Below are positions 41,781-50,418 of a stretch of DNA of 54,859 bases, piece by piece (position 1 is the stretch's first letter; each line of letters begins with the position of its first letter). The DNA comes from UBA11400 sp964550435 (GTDB lineage Bacteria; Bacteroidota; Rhodothermia; Balneolales; HLUCCA01). A model generated the notes under the pieces. The model made no database searches, had not been told where the DNA came from, and worked only from the letters and a program-made list of their open reading frames with translations. The stretch spans positions 1 through 54,859 of the forward strand of contig CAZJZI010000011.1 of assembly GCA_964550435.1 (NCBI GenBank), written 5' to 3'. Made by a program: the position numbers and the translations under genes.

Positions 41781-44320
41781 TTTCGAATCCTTTTGTGTGG
41801 AAAATGGCTTGGCGTGAGAGTCGGTCAAGTCTTGGAAAACTGATGTTATTTGTCTCCAGTATTGTATTGGGTGTTGCTGCATTGGTATCTATCACCTCAT
41901 TTGGCGATAACTTGGATCGGGCTATCGATCAACAGGCTAAAACATTACTTGGTGCAGACCTTGAGATTGACGGTCGAATGGAGTTTAATCCTGAGATGAT
42001 CGCACTTTTCGACTCGTTGGGTGGGGAACAAGCCAGCGAAGTTCGTTTCTCATCAATGGTTTTTTTTCCAGAGACTAACGGTACGAGATTATCTCAGATA
42101 AGAGCAATAGAAGGTAACTTCCCATTTTATGGCGAATTAGAAACCAAACCAGAAGGTGTAGTTGAACAGTTTCGGACATCAAATAATCTGGCATTGGTTG
42201 ATGAAACCTTGATGATTCAGTATGGCCTGGAAGTTGGCGATTCAATCAGGGTTGGACTTGTAACGTATGCAATTGCCGGAAGCTTGATATCGATTCCAGG
42301 TGAAAGTCTTGCTCAAAGTATAACAGGTCCCAGAGTTTTTATTCCAGGACAGACACTCGAAGCTACCGGACTCATTCAACGTGGAAGCCAATTGTACTAT
42401 AATCAGTACTTTAAGTTTGATGAATCCGTAGACGTTGAAGCTTTAGTTGAGCAGATTGAGCCTATCGTTGAAGAAAACAGATACGATGCCGATACGGTCG
42501 AAGACCGAAAACAATCTTTAGGCAGATCATTAACCAATCTGACAAACTTCCTGAATCTTGTTGGGTTCGTTGCACTTCTGTTGGGGGGGCTTGGAATAGC
42601 CAGTTCCATTCATGTGTACATTCAGCGTAAAGTGGATACAGTCGCTGTAATGCGTTGTGTTGGTGTTTCGATGAAACAGGCAATTGGCATTTATGTCATT
42701 CAGGCAGTAGGGATGGGTATTCTTGGTGCACTTATTGGGTCATTAATAGGAATCGGAGTTCAAAGAATCGTTCCTCTTGTTTTATCAGATTTCTTACCTA
42801 TTGAAATCGAGTTTGGAGTCTCTTGGGGGGCTGTTCTCTCCGGGTTTGCAATAGGAATGTCTATTACTGCTTTATTTGCTCTTCAACCTCTGATTGGAAT
42901 CAGAAACATATCCCCTCTTCGGGCAATCCGTCGTAGTGTTGATGTCGATTTAAACAGAAACAAAGATCCGTATAAATGGTTGATATACGGGATTGTTGCC
43001 ATTGGTATACTGGCGACTTCTTTGGCTTTGACAGGTGACACAACTATTGGCTTCGGATTCTTTGGGGCAGTGGTCGTAGCATTTGGACTTCTTGGTTTGA
43101 TTGGACTATTAATTGTACGAGCTGCACGGAAATGGATGCCTGAGAATGCCAGCTATACAGTACGCCAAGGTCTGGCTAACTTATATCGACCCAATAATCA
43201 GACTTTGGTTATGATTATAACATTAGGGTTTGGGACATTTTTGATCTCTACTTTGTTCCTGACCCGTGACATGCTTCTAGACCAAATTGAATTGACCTCA
43301 TCGGAAAATCAGGCAAATTTAGTGCTCTATGACATCCAAACAGATCAAAAGGATGGTATTCGAACAATATTAGAGCAAAATAACATGCCAGTTAGTCAGG
43401 ATGTTCCGATTGTAACGCTTAGAATGACACATATAAATGGAGAAACGGTTGAGTCAATACGTGAGGCTGATAGTACAGATGTACGTATACCAAACTGGTT
43501 GTATCGAAGGGAGGCTCGAGCCACATATCGAGCTGAAATAACTGACGCAGAAAAGATTGTCGAAGGTGTGTATTCATCGTTCTTCGATGATTTCAACGGT
43601 ATAGTTCCTATATCGATAGAGAAGAGTGTTGCTGAGGACATGAAACTTGGATTGGGTGATCGGATAAGTTTCAACGTTCAAGGAGTACCTTTGGAATCTG
43701 AAATCACCAGTATTCGGGAAGTCGATTGGCAGCAGGTACAGCCAAATTTCATATTCTCTTTTCCGGATGGAATATTGAACGATGCACCTCAGTTTCATGT
43801 CTTTGTGTCGTTCGCACCCGATAGAGAAACAGGTGCAATAGTACAACGGGAAGTCATAAGTAGATATGGAAATGTGTCGATTATTGACCTTGCATTAATT
43901 CTGACAACCGTTGACGACATATTGGGCAGGGTCAGTTTTGTGATCCAGTTTATGGCGTTGTTTAGTGTAATTACTGGTCTCATTGTACTTTCTGGTGCTG
44001 TTGTTGCAAGTCGATTTCAACGTATGCGAGAAAGTGTTCTGCTGAAAACTCTCGGAGCTCGCAGCAAGCAAGTACTCAAGATAATGTCTATCGAATATGC
44101 AGTTTTAGGTGGTATGGCAGCCCTAACAGGTATATTACTGTCTGTTTTTGGTGCATGGGCTTTGGCATGGTTTGTATTTGAGACAACGTTTGTCCCTGCT
44201 CCATTGACGCTGATTCTGATGGTAGTGGTTGTTGTTATTCTTACCATGGGCATAGGACACCTAAACAGTCGGGATATCTACCAACGTAGCCCACTGGATG
44301 TACTCAGAAGTGATGCCTAA
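41777..44320 (+). CDS. ybbP: FtsX-like ABC permease (YbbP-like)
   Basis: 847 residues with the double-FtsX layout of YbbP. An N-terminal helix is followed by a large extracytoplasmic domain (about 45-240), a first FtsX membrane block (LVGFVALLLGGLGIASSIHV, here near 260, then MRCVGVSMKQAIGIYVIQ), helices near 395-445, a second periplasmic domain, and the last FtsX block (LIVLSGAVVASRFQRMRES, LLKTLGARSKQVLKIMSIEY). MacB-like permeases work by mechanotransmission rather than by a classical pore. It partners the ATPase encoded just upstream (ATGA overlap). Confidence 0.9.
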   Translation: MISNPFVWKMAWRESRSSLGKLMLFVSSIVLGVAALVSITSFGDNLDRAIDQQAKTLLGADLEIDGRMEFNPEMIALFDSLGGEQASEVRFSSMVFFPETNGTRLSQIRAIEGNFPFYGELETKPEGVVEQFRTSNNLALVDETLMIQYGLEVGDSIRVGLVTYAIAGSLISIPGESLAQSITGPRVFIPGQTLEATGLIQRGSQLYYNQYFKFDESVDVEALVEQIEPIVEENRYDADTVEDRKQSLGRSLTNLTNFLNLVGFVALLLGGLGIASSIHVYIQRKVDTVAVMRCVGVSMKQAIGIYVIQAVGMGILGALIGSLIGIGVQRIVPLVLSDFLPIEIEFGVSWGAVLSGFAIGMSITALFALQPLIGIRNISPLRAIRRSVDVDLNRNKDPYKWLIYGIVAIGILATSLALTGDTTIGFGFFGAVVVAFGLLGLIGLLIVRAARKWMPENASYTVRQGLANLYRPNNQTLVMIITLGFGTFLISTLFLTRDMLLDQIELTSSENQANLVLYDIQTDQKDGIRTILEQNNMPVSQDVPIVTLRMTHINGETVESIREADSTDVRIPNWLYRREARATYRAEITDAEKIVEGVYSSFFDDFNGIVPISIEKSVAEDMKLGLGDRISFNVQGVPLESEITSIREVDWQQVQPNFIFSFPDGILNDAPQFHVFVSFAPDRETGAIVQREVISRYGNVSIIDLALILTTVDDILGRVSFVIQFMALFSVITGLIVLSGAVVASRFQRMRESVLLKTLGARSKQVLKIMSIEYAVLGGMAALTGILLSVFGAWALAWFVFETTFVPAPLTLILMVVVVVILTMGIGHLNSRDIYQRSPLDVLRSDA

Positions 44321-44330
44321 TCAGATATAA

Positions 44331-44358
44331 GCAGGTGTATGTCTAGAAATACACCTGC
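44331..44358. terminator. Hairpin overlapping the 3' end of the porin gene
   Basis: GCAGGTGTAT-N8-ATACACCTGC is a perfect 10-bp inverted repeat between the convergent ybbP and porin stops. The right arm and part of the loop lie inside the last codons of the porin gene (stop at 44343-44345). It probably ends the ybbP transcript, though no T tract follows. Confidence 0.5.
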
Positions 44359-45374
44359 ATCAATGCACCTATTCCTGCCTGGGAGTTTCGATCTACCGGA
44401 GTATATACATCTAGATTAACGCGGAAACTAACGATTGATGTTGCCTGGTAGATGATTCCCAGCGTTGACTGGTAATTCAGATCCCTGGGATCATCACGCT
44501 TCCAATGCTGAAATCTACCTACAAACTTCAGCTGACTTGATACATTGTAAGCACCGTTAACGTAATACCCACTTATAATTTCATCCTTTATTGTATTTGA
44601 TGAAGATAAAAGGGCATTATCATAGCGTCCTAACATGTACTCACCCTTAAGCTTCCATTTGTCAGTCTGATAATGAGCATCGAATCCAAAAACAGATCTG
44701 TCAGATACTAGCATAGTACCCCCAAATGGAGCTGGGCGAGTAGTTGTTCCACGTCCATAGGATCCATGTAATCCGAAACGAAGAAACCCTGCTCCAATTT
44801 CTGGAAGAGTATATTGAAGTCTACCAATTCCAGAAAAATCATTACCTACATTGTTAGAAGACGATGTGCCATTAAAGAGCCCAGCGTAGTAATAGAAGTT
44901 TCCGCTGCTGCCCTGTGCCGACAGTCCAAACTCACGAAACTGTACCAGGAATCCTGTAATTCTGGCTCTCGCCATATAGTCTGTACCTTGTGGAGCCGGG
45001 ATAAAATCTGGGGATTGTTGTGGTTTTTGTCTACCGAGTGTTAAGATTAATCGATTGTTGTGTTTGTATCCAACATAAGCATCAAGCAAATTTGGTTCTG
45101 TCACCATGTTAACATGTAAACGGTAAAAATATCCTCCATCCAGATTTCCACGAAAATCCATTCTACCCTGGGGCATCTGAAACGTTCGACCACCTTGAAA
45201 TCCATCATCCTCAAATGAGTACCTAAAGGTCGATTGAAACAGCATAGATATATTGAAAGAATCAGATTTCACTATGCTTCTGAGTTGCTGGTCTAAACTT
45301 TCTTGATTTTGAGAAAATAGTAGAGTAGGCACTGTTAATATGAATATTAACAGCACTGATAATTGTTTCTTCAT
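44343..45374 (-). CDS. Outer-membrane porin (OprO/OprP-like)
   Basis: 343 residues with a Sec signal (LIFILTVPTLLFSQNQ). The rest is an alternating beta-barrel with the family blocks MDFRGNLDGGYFYRLHVN, LDAYVGYKHNNRLILTLGRQKPQQSP, RIGRLQYTLPE-like GIGRLQYTLPEIGAG, KLKGEYMLGRYDN and a C-terminal aromatic residue (MQVYF). This is typical of phosphate/pyrophosphate-selective porin-like proteins, but specificity cannot be inferred. It lies 82 bases downstream of the WYL regulator on the same strand and may be its target. Confidence 0.8.
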   Translation of the reverse strand: MKKQLSVLLIFILTVPTLLFSQNQESLDQQLRSIVKSDSFNISMLFQSTFRYSFEDDGFQGGRTFQMPQGRMDFRGNLDGGYFYRLHVNMVTEPNLLDAYVGYKHNNRLILTLGRQKPQQSPDFIPAPQGTDYMARARITGFLVQFREFGLSAQGSSGNFYYYAGLFNGTSSSNNVGNDFSGIGRLQYTLPEIGAGFLRFGLHGSYGRGTTTRPAPFGGTMLVSDRSVFGFDAHYQTDKWKLKGEYMLGRYDNALLSSSNTIKDEIISGYYVNGAYNVSSQLKFVGRFQHWKRDDPRDLNYQSTLGIIYQATSIVSFRVNLDVYTPVDRNSQAGIGALMQVYF

Positions 45375-45456
45375 AAATAAATAGTGATAGAAAATACGAT
45401 TTAAAGACAGAAAGGTCTTAAATTAACAATTTAATTTCTATTTCCTAACACTATTA

Positions 45457-46338
45457 TTACTTCATCCCGTTCAGTTCATTTAGTAGATTTTGATCACCTA
45501 TCACTTTAACTTCATCAGGCAATCCACGAACAAATCTCACAACCGGTATCAAACTTTTGACTTCTGCCTTTAGTTGATGAACATTTTTGCTTGAAGTAGC
45601 ATTAATCGCAGCCTCAGCAGACGGAAAATCGTTTATCAGAAGTAACCTTCCTCTCGGAGTGAGCTCAAGATGAATGGAATAAGAAGCATCCTCTGCACCA
45701 TTAAATCCAAAAATATCCGGAGTTGCAAACTTATGTTTATCAGCATGAGTAAATGGTTCCATCAGTGTGATTACAGAATCAATACGTTCAAGGTTATAGT
45801 AATTCGTTCTGTCAACTGCTGGTTCGTAACCAACAATGCATTTAAAGTCCGGCGTAAAATCAATAGGCTCTATATGCCTGTCTCGAACTTCACCGGAATG
45901 TACGGATTGATAATTCTTAAGTACCACACAGAGATGGTTGTCCATAGCATTGTATAAGGCATCATATACATGTCCCAAATGGGTTCTGAGAAGTAACTCG
46001 GAATTGACCGATAGCCCAATAGGATCACCTAATTTAGCCAGTATTCGTTCTTTAAGTGGATGTGAGTCCGGGATTGAAAAAACTGCACTGCGGATAAGCT
46101 TAAGTTCAGCATCTGAAAAAGGGGATGGAATAGTATCCTGAGTCTGGGCGATTGAAAATCTCATGAAATCGTCTTGTATAATGTCAAATCCTAACGATCT
46201 CAGTGTATCCAAATACCTATAGATGGTACGCTCTGACGTACTTAGTGCCTTAGCAAGGTGACGAATCGCCTTAGCTGGTCTTGCCCTCAATAAAGTAATC
46301 AATTGCAAAACTCTTGATATTCTTTGGTGTGAGTCCAT
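45457..46338 (-). CDS. HTH and WYL-domain transcription regulator
   Basis: 293 residues. The N-terminal DeoR-like winged helix (ISRVLQLITLLRARPAKAIRHLA, STSERTIYRYLDTLRSLGF) is followed by a middle region and a WYL-type sensor domain (DNHLCVVLKNYQSVHSGEVRD, DFTPDFKCIVGYEPAVDR, KFATPDIFGFNG). WYL domains bind nucleotides or small ligands; the canonical W-Y-L residues are not clear. It is upstream of the porin gene and divergent from the GH20 gene. Confidence 0.83.
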   Translation of the reverse strand: MDSHQRISRVLQLITLLRARPAKAIRHLAKALSTSERTIYRYLDTLRSLGFDIIQDDFMRFSIAQTQDTIPSPFSDAELKLIRSAVFSIPDSHPLKERILAKLGDPIGLSVNSELLLRTHLGHVYDALYNAMDNHLCVVLKNYQSVHSGEVRDRHIEPIDFTPDFKCIVGYEPAVDRTNYYNLERIDSVITLMEPFTHADKHKFATPDIFGFNGAEDASYSIHLELTPRGRLLLINDFPSAEAAINATSSKNVHQLKAEVKSLIPVVRFVRGLPDEVKVIGDQNLLNELNGMK

Positions 46339-46560
46339 GAGTAGTATTAATATTTGTCACACAACAACTAGTTAACCTCGACGGTTTAATATAGTAATCA
46401 AAATTACGTTTCAATATTGACGTCGTTATTTTTTCAAGACATGTAGTGTCAAAAACAAATTAATATGTTGCTACAATCCTTAATTACTACGATTATCGAG
46501 TAACAAAATTAGTTGCACGTGTTTTTAACTACACAGACCGACTATTCATTAAGGGAGTCA

Positions 46561-46593
46561 AGGTTGGCTGCATTGCAGCCAGCCTATTTTTTT
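46561..46593 (+). terminator. Strong orphan terminator upstream of the GH20 gene
   Basis: The stem GGTTGGCTGC / GCAGCCAGCC (one G-U pair, 3-base loop, plus an outer A-T pair) is followed by TATTTTTTT. It points with the plus strand, but no plus-strand gene precedes it in the 46339-46560 stretch. It may end a small RNA or act as an attenuator in a leader of the hexosaminidase gene starting at 46667. I see no defined promoter or other motif in the rest of 46339-46666. Confidence 0.8.
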
Positions 46594-46666
46594 GTTTATT
46601 ACTTCTTTTCTTTACCTGAAGACTTTCATTTTTCTGACAATAATATCATTTTGGTTTTAGTAACTT

Positions 46667-48388
46667 ATGTCAACCAATTCAAGCGTTATGGAGAAGCTAA
46701 TGGACCTTATAAAAGTCGTCTTACTACTTATCATACTTTGTTTAGCTACAGACATAAACGCACAAAGTTCTACGATATCACTAATCCCGGCTCCACAATC
46801 GGTTCAGATCATGGAAGGCGAATTTGAACTGAATTCAGATACCAAAATTCTTGCAGATTTGTCTCATCCCGACTTGGTAATGATATCAAAAGAACTAACT
46901 GATAAGATTGAAACTGTCACTACATGGAAGCTGGAAATACTAGACATCTCAAAAGCTTCTCAGACAACTTCAAATTTTATCCAACTCGTTCTAAACTCAG
47001 ACGACCCCAGTAATGTTTATGATCCCACTTCACATCCTGTTATTGAGATCAATACAGATTCAGAGTCTTACAGGCTGGAATCAAATCCCAATTCAGTATT
47101 GGTTTCAGCATCCCATCCTAGGGGAATATTTTATGGCGTGCAAACACTTCGACAATTACTACCTACAGTTTTTGAGGCAAACAGTTACACACTAGTTCCA
47201 ATTGGTACAAAGTGGGTTATTCCTTCGGTTTCAATCAGCGACAGGCCTCGTTTTGCATATCGTGGAATGCACCTGGATGTTGGAAGGCATTTTATGCCGG
47301 TTGAGTTCATCAAAAAGTATATCGATTTACTTGCAATGCACAAAATGAACACCTTTCACTGGCACCTTACCGAAGACCAAGGATGGCGGATTCAAATTGA
47401 TGCTTATCCACTTTTAACCGAAGTGGGTGCTTTCAGAGATTCAACATTAATTGGAAATTATGGGTCTGGCAGATATGATAACATCCGATATGGGGGATAT
47501 TACACCAAAGACGAAATCAAGGAAGTTGTTGAATACGCCAGAAATCGTTTCATTACCGTCATTCCAGAAATTGAACTCCCTGGCCATGCAAGTGCAGCAT
47601 TAGCGGCCTATCCAGAATTTGGATGTACTGATCTGGGACTTGATTATAAGGTTCAAAGTACGTGGGGAATATTCCCTGAGATTTTCTGCCCTAAGGAGGA
47701 GACATTCAAGTTTTTGACCACTGTTTTTGACGAAGTTATGGAGTTGTTCCCTAGTCCATTTATTCATGTTGGTGGTGACGAGGCAATGAAAGACCATTGG
47801 AAGATCAGTCAGATCGCACAGGATGTCATGAAACGTGAGGGTCTGGCGAACGAAGAGGAGTTACAAAGTTATTTCATACGCAGAATTGACGCCCATTTAA
47901 CCATCGCGGGTAGGCGCTTATTGGGATGGGACGAAATTCTTGAGGGTGGATTGGCCCCAAATGCTACAGTGATGTCATGGAGAGGTGAAACGGGTGGCAT
48001 CGCAGCTGCACGCTTAGGTCATGATGCCGTCATGAGTCCAACAGGATTTGCATATTTCGATTATTATCAATCAAACAATAGAGAAACTGAACCCATCGCA
48101 ATTGGTGGATTCCTTCCCTTAGAAAAAGTTTATAGCTACGAACCTATCCCTGCAGAATTAGAAGAGAATCTCTATCATCACATCCTTGGTGTTCAGGGTA
48201 ATGTGTGGACTGAGTATATGAAAACACCCCAAAAAGTGGAATATATGGCTTTTCCAAGAGTTTCAGCGATGGCCGAAGTAGGTTGGACCACTAAGGAAAA
48301 CAGGAATTACGAATCCTTCATGTATCGATTAAACTATCTGCTCAAACGACTTGATTGGCTGGATGTTAATTACCGAAATCCCTATTAA
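46667..48388 (+). CDS. Beta-N-acetylhexosaminidase, GH20
   Basis: 573 residues. Removes terminal GlcNAc/GalNAc from chitin oligomers or glycoconjugates through substrate-assisted catalysis. A signal peptide (about 1-33, ending INAQS) exports it. A GH20b-like N domain (SLIPAPQSVQIMEGEFELN, about 36-170) is followed by the barrel with YRGMHLDVGRHFMP, MNTFHWHLTEDQGWRI, VIPEIELPGHASAAL and the catalytic pair in HVGGDEAMKDHW (Asp371, Glu372), then GWDEILEGGL and WRGE. Alternative starts at 46688 and 46700 keep the signal peptide. Its stop overlaps the convergent PEGA gene. The orphan terminator upstream may regulate it. Confidence 0.92.
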   Translation: MSTNSSVMEKLMDLIKVVLLLIILCLATDINAQSSTISLIPAPQSVQIMEGEFELNSDTKILADLSHPDLVMISKELTDKIETVTTWKLEILDISKASQTTSNFIQLVLNSDDPSNVYDPTSHPVIEINTDSESYRLESNPNSVLVSASHPRGIFYGVQTLRQLLPTVFEANSYTLVPIGTKWVIPSVSISDRPRFAYRGMHLDVGRHFMPVEFIKKYIDLLAMHKMNTFHWHLTEDQGWRIQIDAYPLLTEVGAFRDSTLIGNYGSGRYDNIRYGGYYTKDEIKEVVEYARNRFITVIPEIELPGHASAALAAYPEFGCTDLGLDYKVQSTWGIFPEIFCPKEETFKFLTTVFDEVMELFPSPFIHVGGDEAMKDHWKISQIAQDVMKREGLANEEELQSYFIRRIDAHLTIAGRRLLGWDEILEGGLAPNATVMSWRGETGGIAAARLGHDAVMSPTGFAYFDYYQSNNRETEPIAIGGFLPLEKVYSYEPIPAELEENLYHHILGVQGNVWTEYMKTPQKVEYMAFPRVSAMAEVGWTTKENRNYESFMYRLNYLLKRLDWLDVNYRNPY

Positions 48389-48876
48389 TTGGTAACGAGG
48401 ACAGAGTTTGAAGCTAGAATTTTCTCCCAATCAGATTTTGTCATAATAAAGACATTTATACTTTCATTAGATGATTCGTAATTTATTGATTTTACAATAG
48501 ATACGATGTTTTGGTCAATGTCTGATGGAGTTAATGTATAAGCTCGTCCAGTGACCAAATCTACAACCACTCCTACTACATTCCAGCTAACCAAATTCCC
48601 AAAAACTGTGGTGACAACGTCTAGTTTTGGTTTTATTTGCACATGTATTGGTTGGTGTCCACGCATCATAAAAGTAACATTATGATTCATTTTTCGGTCA
48701 ATACTTAATGTCATTGGCGTCACACCTTGATCATATCCATTCAACAAAACTTGTACATTTTGTGGATGTGAACTCAATCGTACTTCTGCCATCTGTGGCT
48801 TAGTCAGTGTAGCACACCCAGAAATCAGACATGCAGATAGCCCTATTGCCATAATTTTTAGAATATTCAATCTCAT
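48385..48876 (-). CDS. PEGA-domain lipoprotein
   Basis: 163 residues with the lipobox ACLISGC. The mature part has a PEGA beta domain (VRLSSHPQNVQVLLNGYDQGVTPMTLSI, about 30-60, followed by HNVTFMMRGHQPIHVQI) and a short hydrophobic turn (NLVSWNVVGVVVDLVTG). PEGA domains are surface and cell-envelope binding modules. Its stop overlaps the GH20 stop region by four bases, tail to tail. The specific function is unknown. Confidence 0.75.
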   Translation of the reverse strand: MRLNILKIMAIGLSACLISGCATLTKPQMAEVRLSSHPQNVQVLLNGYDQGVTPMTLSIDRKMNHNVTFMMRGHQPIHVQIKPKLDVVTTVFGNLVSWNVVGVVVDLVTGRAYTLTPSDIDQNIVSIVKSINYESSNESINVFIMTKSDWEKILASNSVLVTN

Positions 48877-49066
48877 AAAATCTCTTATGATGAAAATAAA
48901 TTGGTATTAGCTTTATGCTCTGATATAACATATCGACGACGACCATGCACCTAAAGGAGTACTTATTCACTTCAGACGCGGTGGGCTATTATAACGACAA
49001 ACGACAGTTATTACAAGAGTTTACAAGTAAATTGACGGGAAATGTCTTGAATTCATAGCAATATTG

Positions 49067-50326
49067 TCAATTATTCCCCTCGAAAATGAATTTATTCATT
49101 GAGTTTTGAGATTCTGCCTCTGGCGTAATTTTCCATAATCTGGTCTCTCTGTGCCCTGCATTCAAGAATGCTCGGAAGTGATCTCTTGCCTGAATGCGGT
49201 GATTGCCGCTCCTATCGTATGCAGAACCCATAAAAAAATCTATTTCAACCCGATTTGGTGCCAGTTTTTTTGCTAGTGTGTAGTTGTTTATCGACTCGAC
49301 AAGATTACCATTTTTATCAAATAGAGAACCTAACTGAATGAATGAGTCCACAAGAAGATCTCCCATCGAATTTTCAACGGCCAGATCTAAGTGAGTTTCA
49401 GCATTCTTCGAATCTCCCAATTGAATTAAAGCCATGGCTTTATAAAAATGTACATTTGGATCATCCCCAAGCTTAATTGAGGCATCAAATGCCTTGACTG
49501 CATCCCCATATTGTTCGGCAAAATAAAGACTCATACCGTAATTTCGGTAAGTAAACTGAGTCCTCTCACCAAGGTTAATTACCTCAAGATATTGTCTAGC
49601 AGCTTCCTGGTAATTTTGTTCTTTAAACTCGACTTCAGCCAGTCTTTTTCGAAATGGAATGTAATTTGGACTCATATTTATTGCCTTAACTGCAAAATCA
49701 CGGGCAATGTCATTCAGGTTTAATCCAGCATTTATTGCTATTATGTCATGTAAAACTCCATGATGTTTCGGACTGTATCGGTGTGCCTCTCTAAGATGTA
49801 TGAGTGCCTGACCCTTTTGGTCCAACTCATTTAGTGATTGGGCAAGTTGATACCTGAAATGAGTATTAGTAGAATCTATCTCTACAAGGCGTTGATAAAC
49901 AGATCTTGCTCTCTGCCAGTTTGTCTTCTCAATTTGGATAGAACCATACAAGATTAATGCCTGTCTGTGATTCGTGTCCCTAGTTATAATTGTTTCAGCA
50001 AGATTTTCAGCCAAATCCGATTGACCGGCAATTCGATATGTTCTTGCTAGCTGCAAAATGAGATTCAGATCATTAGGATCATAGCCCCTCGCCACTTGTA
50101 GAGCCTCAATTGCAAATTCATATTGCTGCAAAGCCAGCGTAACCTGACTTACCATCAGGTAGTAGTCTTTGTTTCTAGCATCTTGTCTTACGGCCTCTAA
50201 CGAGAATTTTGCAGCATCGTACTGCTGGTTGACTATCTGATTGCGTGCCTGATCCAATGGATTCTGATTCAAGGTCAAAACCGAGTCCTGTTGTATCAAG
50301 ATGAATAATAACAAAATTTTAAGCAT
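49067..50326 (-). CDS. TPR-repeat protein, probably exported
   Basis: 419 residues: a short hydrophobic N terminus (LKILLLFILIQ) that may be a signal peptide, then about ten tetratricopeptide repeats, for example YEFAIEALQVARGYDPNDLN, QALIHLREAHRYSPKHHGV, YGDAVKAFDASIKLGDDPNV and LVESINNYTLAKKLAPNRVE. It serves as a protein-interaction scaffold, partners unknown. It stands alone between the PEGA lipoprotein and the helicase genes. The 190 bases to the PEGA start contain only a 28-codon plus-strand frame. Confidence 0.8.
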   Translation of the reverse strand: MLKILLLFILIQQDSVLTLNQNPLDQARNQIVNQQYDAAKFSLEAVRQDARNKDYYLMVSQVTLALQQYEFAIEALQVARGYDPNDLNLILQLARTYRIAGQSDLAENLAETIITRDTNHRQALILYGSIQIEKTNWQRARSVYQRLVEIDSTNTHFRYQLAQSLNELDQKGQALIHLREAHRYSPKHHGVLHDIIAINAGLNLNDIARDFAVKAINMSPNYIPFRKRLAEVEFKEQNYQEAARQYLEVINLGERTQFTYRNYGMSLYFAEQYGDAVKAFDASIKLGDDPNVHFYKAMALIQLGDSKNAETHLDLAVENSMGDLLVDSFIQLGSLFDKNGNLVESINNYTLAKKLAPNRVEIDFFMGSAYDRSGNHRIQARDHFRAFLNAGHRETRLWKITPEAESQNSMNKFIFEGNN

Positions 50327-50418
50327 AATTTATATTGAATTACTAATTATATAGTAGAATATACGACATGCATTAATTTTTGCAAAGATTCTGATACGAA
50401 ATAGCTCCTTAAAGCACT

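Noticed and set aside
46513..46827. 104-codon plus-strand frame before and into the GH20 gene
   Set aside because: It reads through the strong terminator at 46561-46593 and overlaps the GH20 gene in another frame. The product shows no domain.
48945..49031. 28-codon plus-strand frame (MHLKEYLFTSDAVGYYND...) in the gap before the PEGA gene
   Set aside because: Too short, no promoter or conserved motif visible. It may be a relic, but it cannot be supported.
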